DNA of 11,872 nt from Azotobacter paspali (lineage in GTDB: Bacteria; Pseudomonadota; Gammaproteobacteria; Pseudomonadales; Pseudomonadaceae), in assembly GCF_042434745.1 (NCBI RefSeq), contig NZ_JBHLSS010000138.1. The stretch is one strand, 5' to 3'. The translations under genes were made by a program, and so were the position numbers. Each line of letters opens with the position of its first letter. The stretch's first letter is position 1. Positions 1-5,732 of this stretch are shown piece after piece. The notes under the pieces are model-generated. The model saw nothing but the letters and a program-made list of their open reading frames with translations, was not told where the DNA came from and searched no databases.

Positions 1-163
1 GTCGGCGGGCGACGAGCTCCCCGCCTTCCCGAAAGCGCCGTACCCAGACGATCGCCGTCGCCGTGCCGATATCGAATCGCTCGGCGGCCTGCCGAGCCGA
101 CAGCCCGCCCATGGCCGCGTCGACGACGCGTCGGCGAAGATCGGCACTGTATGCTCGAGCCAT
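1..163 (-). CDS. IS630-type transposase, N-terminal part (cut by window edge)
   Basis: Read on the minus strand from the ATG at 163, this gives 54 residues and then leaves the window. The start MARAYSADLRRRVVDAA, followed by GGLSARQAAERFDIG and the stretch TAIVWVRRFREGGELVAR, is the N-terminal helix-turn-helix typical of IS630/Tc1-mariner family transposases, which bind the element's ends; the DDE catalytic part would lie to the left, outside the window. The start is supported by AAGGAGA five bases upstream of the ATG. No stop or frameshift is seen in the part available, so whether the gene is intact cannot be judged. I could not identify the terminal inverted repeat or the TA target in the bases to its right. 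Family assignment rests on the N-terminal pattern only. Confidence 0.85.
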   Translation of the reverse strand, partial: MARAYSADLRRRVVDAAMGGLSARQAAERFDIGTATAIVWVRRFREGGELVARR

Positions 164-564
164 TCTGGTCTCCTTGTCCGAGCGGGAGAGGAGGACCGAA
201 ATGACCAGGAAGAGCAACCCCTGTATGTCGAATTCGTGTTTTCAAAAAATGCTCTAGAACGCCAGCACGAAGCTCATCGTGGGCGTATCGATCCTGCTTA
301 TCCGGAATCGGCAGTTACCGGCAAACGGACCTTGAGAAAACATGCGCGACGGCCTTTACTGTGAAGCAAAGCGCAAGAACCCATATATCGAAACACTCTA
401 AAACTATCCACCGCAAGATCGAACAATCGGCAAAGTTCGGCCAATCCATTTATCGCCCCCTATGCACTTGCCTGTTGAAATAGAAATCCATAGGTGCATT
501 CTTCTCTCTATCCGGATCGACGAACAGGGCATGCTGTACTGAAAGAGTGCGAGGAGCTTGAAAC
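164..564. other. AT-richer gap between IS630-type gene and first small gene
   Basis: Four hundred bases with no convincing gene. Composition drops visibly between about 200 and 560 (A/T runs such as TTTTCAAAAAA at 239-249), unlike the GC-rich surroundings, which suggests acquired DNA or the outer end of the IS630-type element. The short open frames here have no coding pattern I recognise. I searched for sigma-70 and sigma-54 promoter pairs ahead of the gene at 565 and found no pair with acceptable spacing. Confidence 0.4.
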
Positions 565-801
565 ATGAGCAAGCAAGTAACCGAGCTGAAACGATGCTTT
601 CGACGGGAAGTGGATGCATTTCTGGACAATATGGCTTGCTGCAGGCTGGAAACGCTGGACTCTGAAACCCTGGAGCGGATCGAGCTGGTCCGTTTGTATG
701 GCAGGATGATCGACGCGGCGCTGGATCTGGAGCAGCTCTTGCGCGTCGGAGACAAGCTGTTCGAGCTGCTCTCGATGTCCCCGCAAAAGACCGTACATTG
801 A
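565..801 (+). CDS. Small helical protein of unknown function (78 aa)
   Basis: I do not recognise this family. The ATG at 565 is preceded by GAGGAG at 551-556 with eight bases between, a good ribosome binding site, which is the main support that the frame is real. The product is acidic to neutral and looks almost wholly alpha-helical: a basic N-terminal stretch (MSKQVTELKRCFRREVDAFL), a short Cys-Cys segment (residues 25-26) with a third Cys at 11, then a Leu/Arg/Glu-rich helix pair to about residue 70. It has no signal peptide and no membrane segment. A second small gene follows 104 bases downstream on the same strand, so the two may be co-transcribed. Codon use is less GC-biased than in the larger genes of the window, in line with an accessory origin. 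Confidence 0.6.
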   Translation: MSKQVTELKRCFRREVDAFLDNMACCRLETLDSETLERIELVRLYGRMIDAALDLEQLLRVGDKLFELLSMSPQKTVH

Positions 802-837
802 GTGATCGCTTTGACGGTGATTTCTGAAAAGGCGGAA

Positions 838-885
838 CGACTTAACAAGTTCGGAGCACAAAGTCGTCCTTGCGATGACTTGTTA
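838..885 (+). promoter_or_regulatory. Two mutually exclusive inverted repeats ahead of second small gene
   Basis: TAACAAGT (843-850) is perfectly complementary to ACTTGTTA (878-885), and CGACTT (838-843) to AAGTCG (861-866). The two pairings share base 843 and cross, so both cannot form as nested stems. The second arm ends eight bases before the ribosome binding site at 894-898. The geometry would allow a leader switch or a protein-binding site, but stems of 6 to 8 mixed pairs with long loops may be chance. Confidence 0.25.
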
Positions 886-905
886 CCAGTACCGGAGGCA
901 TGGCC

Positions 906-1127
906 ATGAACAACTTCGAGCTGGAAGTGGAAATAGCGCAGGTTATAACCCAGGATGGGACCGTGGTACTCAGATTGAGCAGCCAGGATAACGTGCATGA
1001 TCTGTACATCCACCCATCGAGCGCCCGCGAACTCGGGCTCTGCCTGATCCAGGCCGCTGAAAGCACCGTGACGGACCCGTCCTTGCTGCAACTGTTCGAC
1101 AATTGGAAAAAGGCAGCGGGCGAATGA
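906..1127 (+). CDS. Small alpha/beta protein of unknown function (73 aa)
   Basis: Unrecognised family. Two in-frame ATGs occur at 900 and 906. GGAGG at 894-898 is one base from the first and seven from the second, so I place the start at 906, giving 73 residues. The pattern suggests two or three beta strands (FELEVEIAQVI, then TVVLRLSS, then HDLYIHP), followed by a helix (SSARELGLCLIQAAES) and a short C-terminal helix with Trp near residue 67. This resembles a compact cytoplasmic fold; there is no signal peptide or membrane segment. It lies 104 bases after another small gene on the same strand, and the two probably belong together. Alternating hydrophobic strands and sensible codon use argue for a real protein. 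Confidence 0.65.
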   Translation: MNNFELEVEIAQVITQDGTVVLRLSSQDNVHDLYIHPSSARELGLCLIQAAESTVTDPSLLQLFDNWKKAAGE

Positions 1128-1156
1128 AGGGTCATTCCCGGTTGCGTTCCGTTTTT
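1118..1156 (+). terminator. Weak candidate terminator after second small gene
   Basis: GAATGA (1122-1127, including the stop codon) pairs with TCATTC (1132-1137) around a four-base loop, and the flanking CGGG/CCG can extend the stem past a bulge. A run of five T follows about a dozen bases later rather than immediately, so this is not a canonical rho-independent terminator. Confidence 0.25.
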
Positions 1157-1264
1157 CAGCCTTGTCATGACCCCGGATGAGCCGAGACGTTGTAAGAATG
1201 TCGGCGATACCCGAGCGGATCGATGGCACAGCGCCGCGATCGAGTCCGCGAGGGATGTCGCGTG

Positions 1265-1287
1265 CCTGCCGGCTCGGCACCGGCAGG
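1265..1287. repeat. Perfect 8-bp inverted repeat between convergent genes
   Basis: CCTGCCGG (1265-1272) and CCGGCAGG (1280-1287) flank a seven-base loop. The hairpin lies between the plus-strand small gene ending at 1127 and the minus-strand phosphatase gene ending at 1325, where transcripts from both sides would stop. Neither side has a T run, so it may act only as a 3' stabilising stem. The rest of 1128-1324 holds nothing I can support. Confidence 0.35.
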
Positions 1288-1324
1288 CCGCGAAAGCGCT
1301 ATCCCGGCAAGGCAAAAGGCTCGT

Positions 1325-2149
1325 TCAAAGCGTGAAAACCTCGCGCCGGAGCGATTCCCAGGAGGACCTGTCCGGTGCGATCAGCAAGCCGCCGTCCAGA
1401 TGGTGCGGCAGATAGGGTGTTCCATCGAAACGGGCGACGTAGGCACCCGCTTCCTGGCAGATCAGGGCGCCGGCCAGATGATCCCAGGGCATCAGCTTGT
1501 AATACATCAGATAATGCACGTGACCCGCGGCGAAGGTCCGGTGTTCGTGCGCCGCGCAGCGGTAGTTGGCGACGAAGCGGACCTTGGACAGGTTCGCGAG
1601 GATTTGCGGCTGCCGGTCTTTCGGCAGATAGCCGGTCGAAGCCATGCCGACCATCTGGTCGAGTGCGACCGGGGCGGCCACGGAAAGCCGCTGCGCCTCG
1701 CCGTCCGGCCGTCTCAGCCAGGCGCCGCCGCCTTTCTCCGCCATCACCCAGTCGTCGCCCATGGGATCGTAGATGATGCCGGCGATCGTCTCGCCGGCGA
1801 GAACGACCGAGGCCATGACGCCGAACGCCGGGATACCCGAGGCGAAGTTGAACGTACCATCGACAGGATCGACGACGATGGCGAGTTCGGCATCCTTCAG
1901 CCTGTCCAGCAGCGCGGGCTCCGCCGCGACCGACTCCTCGCCGACGAATAGGGCATCCGGCCAGAGCCTTGCGCTCTCCTCCTTCATCATGCGTTCGGCC
2001 TGTTCATCGGCCTCTGTCACGAGATCCGTCGCTTCGCTCTTGCATCGCACGTCGGCGCTGCCCAGGCGTCGGAAACGGGGCACTATCTCGGCCTTCGCCG
2101 CCCGCCGCAGCAGGTCGGCGAGCACCGTCACATCAACTTTCGAAGTCAT
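1325..2149 (-). CDS. Inositol monophosphatase family phosphatase
   Basis: A 274-residue protein of the Mg-dependent, Li-sensitive sugar-phosphatase family (SuhB/HisN/CysQ relatives), which hydrolyse phosphate monoesters in the cytoplasm. All family signatures are present: GEES at 70-73, DPVDGT at 94-99 followed by NFASGIPAFGV, and WDHLAG at 222-227 with the metal-ligand Asp at 223; together these hold the metal ions. Length matches the family. The start at 2149 is supported by AGGA six bases upstream. It differs from SuhB proper in the segment YRCAAHEHRTFAAGHVHYLM around 196-215, so I do not name it suhB; histidinol-phosphate or another sugar phosphate is also possible as substrate. Upstream on the same strand lies only a peptidase pseudogene, so it probably uses its own promoter. 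It converges on the small gene ending at 1127. Confidence 0.88.
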   Translation of the reverse strand: MTSKVDVTVLADLLRRAAKAEIVPRFRRLGSADVRCKSEATDLVTEADEQAERMMKEESARLWPDALFVGEESVAAEPALLDRLKDAELAIVVDPVDGTFNFASGIPAFGVMASVVLAGETIAGIIYDPMGDDWVMAEKGGGAWLRRPDGEAQRLSVAAPVALDQMVGMASTGYLPKDRQPQILANLSKVRFVANYRCAAHEHRTFAAGHVHYLMYYKLMPWDHLAGALICQEAGAYVARFDGTPYLPHHLDGGLLIAPDRSSWESLRREVFTL

Positions 2150-2275
2150 TGCATGTCCTGTGTGGAGACAGTGGGGACGCTCAGGTTACGACCATTGGCA
2201 CGAAGCTCAAAGCCGGTCCCGGCAATTCGCGGCACAAGGTTCGAAGCGCTCCGGGCTCTCTTTGAAGCGAAGATC

Positions 2276-3135
2276 TCACAGGGATTGCTGTGTCTCACCG
2301 TCCGCGCCGGCCAGCACTTCGACGAAGGTATCCAGCCTGAAATACTTGCGGATGGCGGCATTGACCTGTTCCAGACGGATACGCGCAAAATCCTCGTTGC
2401 GCTCCACCCAGGGCTGCAGGGTGAGCAGCCTTTGCAGCAGGGATAGGACGCCCCGCTCCTGACCGAAGTTCAGGCGCCGCTCGTGCAGGATGGCTTGCCA
2501 GGCCTGCTCGAGCTCCTGTTCGGTGATGTCATGCTCGATCAGCCGGGCGACCTCGTCCTTGACCAGGTCGGCCAGGCGCCGGCCCTGGCCCAGCGGATAA
2601 TCGGCCTGGATGGCGACTCAGTTGGCACGGTCAAGCGGATCGACCCGGATCGAGGTACGGACGTCGTAACTCAGCTTTTCCCCTTCGCGCAGATGTTGTT
2701 CCAGGTGCTAAACCAGCGGGTGGCGGCCGAGGATGCGTTCAGCAACGAACAGGGCGGCCTGCTCTTGCGACTGGTTGCCGGCATCGAAATGCAGGCGGGC
2801 GAGGTAGTAGCCGGCCTGTGGCGCCCCGGCATGTACACGCAGGCGGGCGGCGGTACGTTCCGGTAGGGACGGGCCGGCCTGGCGTAGCGGGCCTTGCTAT
2901 TCCAGTCGCCGAACAGACGCCGTACCTGCCGCTCCACCTGCTGCGGGTCGAAGTTGCCGGAAAGCACGAACTCGCCACGATCCGCACCGTAGAAATCCCG
3001 GTGAAAGGCCAGTACGTCATCGCGACCCAGTGGTCGCAGGGCGGCGAGTATTTCCGCCGACTTGGCATGGCGGCGCACGTCGCCGACGGGATAGGGAGCG
3101 GCATGCCGGTTCAGATATAGGGCGGCGACCGTGGC
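2276..3135 (-). pseudogene. M16 (insulinase-type) peptidase, decayed C-terminal remnant
   Basis: Conceptual translation on the minus strand gives the C-terminal half of an M16 zinc peptidase. It starts near VAALYLNRHAAPYPVGDVRR, continues through DDVLAFHRDFYGADRGEFVLSG and FDPQQVERQVRRLFGDW, then after a frameshift AGYYLARLHFDAGNQSQEQA, LREGEKLSYDVRTS, and ends at a stop at 2276-2278. Three lesions are visible: a one-base loss in a C run at 2824-2827, TAG at 2708-2710 (in RHPLV*HLEQHL), and TGA at 2618-2620 (in LDRAN*VAIQAD). The N-terminal domain with the HxxEH zinc site is absent; its place is taken by transposase sequence that runs into this remnant without leaving the frame. No functional peptidase can be made. 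Comparable fragments are typically periplasmic or PqqL-like proteases in pseudomonads. Confidence 0.85.
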
Positions 3136-3645
3136 CGGCCGGGACAGCGCGGTGCGCCAGGGCACTTGGCCCTCGTCTATGCGGATATCCTGTTCGAGTA
3201 CCCACCCGGTTTCCACCCGGCCCCGGTCGTACCAGGGCCCCTCGCGAACGATGCGTGGATGCCTGGCATCCTGGCGCACGATGAAATCGGTTCGGGCCTG
3301 CTAAAGCGACTGGAGAATCGCGCGCGTGCAGAAATGCCGGTCGGCCATCCACAGCTGCCCCGGCCGGGCATTGTCCAGTAGCGGCAGGACGCCGGTGCGC
3401 TCGCTCTCGTAGGCATCCTCGCAGACCGCCAGATCGGTCACCCGGTCCAGGTCGGGGTCGTAGACCACCAGCCGAATGCCCCGGCAGAGCGGCGGCGCGC
3501 TGGTTGCGCAGCGGCGCCAGGCGTTTCTCCGAGGCCGGCAGATGATTGCCGTCGATGATGCGCACCTGCCAGCCGGGCAGGCAGGGCGCTGTGCCCAGGG
3601 CCGAGACGATCGGCTCCAGGCAATGGGCAAGAACAAGCACGGACC
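3136..3645 (-). pseudogene. IS4-type transposase, decayed fragment
   Basis: The minus strand reads LEPIVSALG and then LPGWQVRIIDGNHLPASEKR, with the first catalytic Asp in the DGNHL motif. After an extra base near 3472 it continues LVVYDPDLDRVTDLAVCEDA, then LWMADRHFCTRAIL with the second catalytic Asp, an in-frame TAG at 3301-3303, then FIVRQDARHP and RVETGWVLEQDIRI. This order (DGNHL, then ADRxFCT, then FxxRQ) is that of IS4-family DDE transposases. The N-terminus and the whole C-terminus with the catalytic Glu are missing, so the element is dead. The right border near 3645 abuts the promoter of the small plus-strand gene; the left border, between about 3170 and 3110, joins the peptidase remnant in frame. 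Borders are approximate and no terminal repeats were found. Confidence 0.8.
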
Positions 3646-3647
3646 GC

Positions 3648-3653
3648 TATGAT
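3648..3653 (+). promoter_or_regulatory. Candidate -10 box very close to start codon
   Basis: TATGAT matches the sigma-70 -10 consensus in five of six positions and ends eight bases before the ATG at 3662. Transcription from it would begin at or next to the start codon. No clear -35 box is visible 16 to 18 bases upstream. Confidence 0.3.
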
Positions 3654-3661
3654 CGGCACTC

Positions 3662-4063
3662 ATGACTCTCTCCATGCCGATCCGTCCCCCCTGCCCGCCC
3701 GGTGTCTGCACCTGTGGGCGCGAGCGCCTGCCGGATGCGCCGGGTGCTGATCTGCGCATCCTGTGTCTGACTCGCCAGGAAGAAAAACGCCTGCTCGAGC
3801 GCCTGGAGAATCTTGTGGATCTGGCCGATCTCGAACATATGCAGCGGCGGATGTTCGAGCAGCTCGGCATCCGTCTGGAAATCGCTCCGAGCTTCAACGA
3901 AGTGCGCAGCATGCGCGGCTTCGCCATTCGCATCGACGAGTTGCCCGGCTTGTGCCGCAAGACCCGCCAGTCGATCCCGGCGGCGATCCGCCGCAGCCTG
4001 GAGAAGTGCCCGGAGATCGCCTACCGGCTGCTCGATGCCCACGACCTACTGCGCGATGCCTGA
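3662..4063 (+). CDS. Conserved hypothetical protein with N-terminal Cys cluster (133 aa)
   Basis: A 133-residue soluble protein of a type I associate with pseudomonads but cannot name. The N-terminus carries CPPGVCTCGRERL (Cys 11, 16 and 18), and further Cys lie at 35, 98 and 116, so metal or Fe-S binding is possible, though unproven. The middle is helical and charged (EEKRLLERLENLVDLADLEH), followed by a strand-helix part (LGIRLEIAPSFNEVRSMRG) and a well-ordered C-terminal part with LPGLCRKTRQSIP and SLEKCPEIAYRLLDAHDL. Two starts are possible, Met1 at 3662 and Met5 at 3674; neither has a Shine-Dalgarno sequence. A TATGAT box at 3648 would give a leaderless transcript from 3662. The gene faces away from the dead transposase on its left and converges on the hydrolase gene on its right with an 83-base gap. 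No lesion is seen. Confidence 0.8.
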   Translation: MTLSMPIRPPCPPGVCTCGRERLPDAPGADLRILCLTRQEEKRLLERLENLVDLADLEHMQRRMFEQLGIRLEIAPSFNEVRSMRGFAIRIDELPGLCRKTRQSIPAAIRRSLEKCPEIAYRLLDAHDLLRDA

Positions 4064-4146
4064 ATCCTCGAAAAGGTGCCCTCGCAGCATTCGCCCGCCA
4101 TGCGATACCGGTCGAACAGGCGTCTTTGCGCGTTCGCAATCGCCCG

Positions 4147-5265
4147 CTACTGCGCGGCGATCCAGCGGGCGATCTCCGGCCAGCGTTCCGTGAGCGTCCT
4201 GGCCCCCATGAACAGGCCGATATGGCCGCCGGGCACCAATTGCCGGACGATGCGCTCCTGCGGGGTGCCGACCAGATTGGCGGCGTTAAACACCTGCTCC
4301 GGGCTGGTGATGTCGTCGCCTTCTCCGGCCAGCAGGTAGACTGGACAGGTGATATCGCGCAGATCCAGCCTCCGTCCCAAGCCGGCGAATTCGCCCCGGG
4401 CGAGGCGGTTTTCCTTGAACAATTGGCCGATGACCTGGAGATACCATCGGCCCGGCAAGTCGAGCGGGTTTTCGTACCAGCTCTCGAAGGTTTCCTTCTT
4501 GCGCAGGTAGGCCGGGTCATCGATATGCTCGTAGAGATCGATGTGCTCCAAAATGTAGTGCTCGCCGGGGTGCATATTCTTCCAGCCCTGCAGCATGAGC
4601 TCGCCCTTCATCAGACCGCCGCCGAGAGCCACCAGGTCTTCGTAGAAGGAGATCGGCGACTCGTGAACCATGCGTCGGATCGGAGTATCGCCGGCATCAG
4701 TATCGATGGGCGCGCCAGCGAGCACCAACGAATTCACCTTGTTCGGAAAGCGTGCCGCCAGCATGGTCGCCGTCCAGCCGCCTTGGCAAAGGCCGACGAT
4801 GTTCACCCGGCCGCCGAGGTCGTCGATCGCCACCACGAGCTCGCCGAGATAATTGTCGATCTCGAAGTCCTTCATATCCTCCGTCGCCGACTTCCAGTCG
4901 GTAAGGGCGACATGCCCGATACCGTTGGCCAGCAGTGTCTCGACTAGGCTCTGCCCCGCGTGGTAATCGGCGATCATCGCGGTATGCCCAGCGTATGGCG
5001 CATCGACCAGCGTGGGAACTCCCTCGCCGGGCCTGCCGTAGTCGCGCAGGAACATGGTCCTGAGATCGAGCCGGACTTGGTTCGGGGTCGCCAGGCTGGG
5101 TCTCAGCTCGCCGTGGATCTTGACTTCCTCCTGGATGAACCTGAGGTTTCGCGCATAAAGCTCCAGCCCTTTCTCGGCCAATTCGGCAGCCATCGTCATC
5201 GGCCAGAACGCCGGCACGCTTGCGCACGACAGCCCAGAACCCCGAAGAGATTGCGATTTCGCCAT
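4147..5265 (-). CDS. PHA synthase/depolymerase-like alpha/beta hydrolase (372 aa)
   Basis: An alpha/beta-hydrolase-fold protein related to polyhydroxyalkanoate synthases (PhaC) and similar enzymes. The nucleophile elbow is GLCQGG at 158-163, with Cys160 in place of the usual Ser, as in PhaC. The acid is Asp317 or Asp318 in GEGDDIT, and the base is His348 in PGGHIGLFMG, completing a Cys-Asp-His triad. The DWK at 123-125 also recalls PhaC. At 372 residues it is close in size to class III PhaC and much shorter than class I and II enzymes, and no phaE, phaA, phaB or phasin gene lies nearby. It could be a synthase-like hydrolase acting on PHA or hydroxyacyl thioesters, in the cytoplasm or on granules. 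The start at 5265 is set by AAGGAAGG seven bases upstream. It is divergent from ppnN across 467 bases. Confidence 0.8.
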   Translation of the reverse strand: MAKSQSLRGSGLSCASVPAFWPMTMAAELAEKGLELYARNLRFIQEEVKIHGELRPSLATPNQVRLDLRTMFLRDYGRPGEGVPTLVDAPYAGHTAMIADYHAGQSLVETLLANGIGHVALTDWKSATEDMKDFEIDNYLGELVVAIDDLGGRVNIVGLCQGGWTATMLAARFPNKVNSLVLAGAPIDTDAGDTPIRRMVHESPISFYEDLVALGGGLMKGELMLQGWKNMHPGEHYILEHIDLYEHIDDPAYLRKKETFESWYENPLDLPGRWYLQVIGQLFKENRLARGEFAGLGRRLDLRDITCPVYLLAGEGDDITSPEQVFNAANLVGTPQERIVRQLVPGGHIGLFMGARTLTERWPEIARWIAAQ

Positions 5266-5518
5266 GGTATTTCCTTCCTTCGCAATTGATCGGAAACCCC
5301 CTTCATTGCAGCAGAAGAAAGGGCATGGCGCCTCAATGGGAAAGCATTTTGCTTCGCCGGGGCCTATCCACGGGACAGATTCCGGCTGCGGGATTCGAAG
5401 CGCATCGGGCGTGGCAATTGCCTCTTTCCCGGCAATGTCGGGCACGCACCTGCCGCGGCGGCATCCAGCAGAGCTGCCGATCCGCACGCATCGCTCTCCG
5501 CTTCGCTCGAGACCGGCG

Positions 5519-5524
5519 TAAAAT
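5519..5524 (+). promoter_or_regulatory. Candidate -10 box for ppnN
   Basis: TAAAAT sits in the divergent gap about 210 bases ahead of the ppnN start, with no recognisable -35 hexamer at proper spacing. It is the best sigma-70 -10 match I found in 5266-5732, and would place both hairpins at 5581-5633 in the leader. Confidence 0.22.
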
Positions 5525-5580
5525 CGGACAGGCCTGCCGGCCCACGCGGCTGCCTTCTCCCCTGGCGGAGGCGCCCGCGG

Positions 5581-5633
5581 CCGGCAATCCCGGCAGAGAT
5601 TTGCCGGACTGCCCAGTCGGGAAGGCCCGACTG
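5581..5633 (+). promoter_or_regulatory. Two tandem stem-loops upstream of ppnN
   Basis: CCGGCAA (5581-5587) pairs with TTGCCGG (5601-5607). Then CAGTCGGG (5614-5621) pairs perfectly with CCCGACTG (5626-5633) around the tetraloop AAGG. The second stem is strong: eight pairs, six of them G-C. No T run follows on either strand, so neither is a simple terminator. They lie 100 bases ahead of ppnN and more than 300 bases ahead of the divergent hydrolase gene. Confidence 0.45.
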
Positions 5634-5732
5634 ATGAAGAAAATGCCCTCTGCGCGCGACCGCGTTCGGCTTTCACCATTCCGATGCAACCGGCCATCAG
5701 TGGCCTGGGGCATCGTTCACAGGGGACCGAAA

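Noticed and set aside
459..499. Apparent inverted repeat CCTATGCAC versus ATAGGTGCAT
   Set aside because: The two halves match only as swapped blocks (ATGCAC/GTGCAT and CCTAT/ATAGG), so no continuous stem can form.
811..839. TTGACG as a -35 box for the second small gene
   Set aside because: No -10-like hexamer occurs 16 to 18 bases downstream.
450..1315. Minus-strand open frames opposite the two small genes
   Set aside because: Ser/Arg-rich translations without ribosome sites; the plus-strand frames have better sites and sensible protein patterns.
2193..2206. TTGGCACGAAGCTC as a sigma-54 promoter
   Set aside because: The GG...GC spacing and the TTGC half are missing, and it lies between two minus-strand genes in the wrong context.
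3763..4947. Long plus-strand open frame of about 390 codons
   Set aside because: It overlaps the Cys-cluster gene and then runs antisense to the PHA-like hydrolase; its translation has no fold pattern, and openness is explained by high GC.
5220..5732. Upstream extension of the ppnN frame
   Set aside because: The frame is open for 171 more codons, but homology to E. coli PpnN and the ribosome site both place the start at 5733; the extra sequence is Arg/Pro/Ser-rich without pattern.
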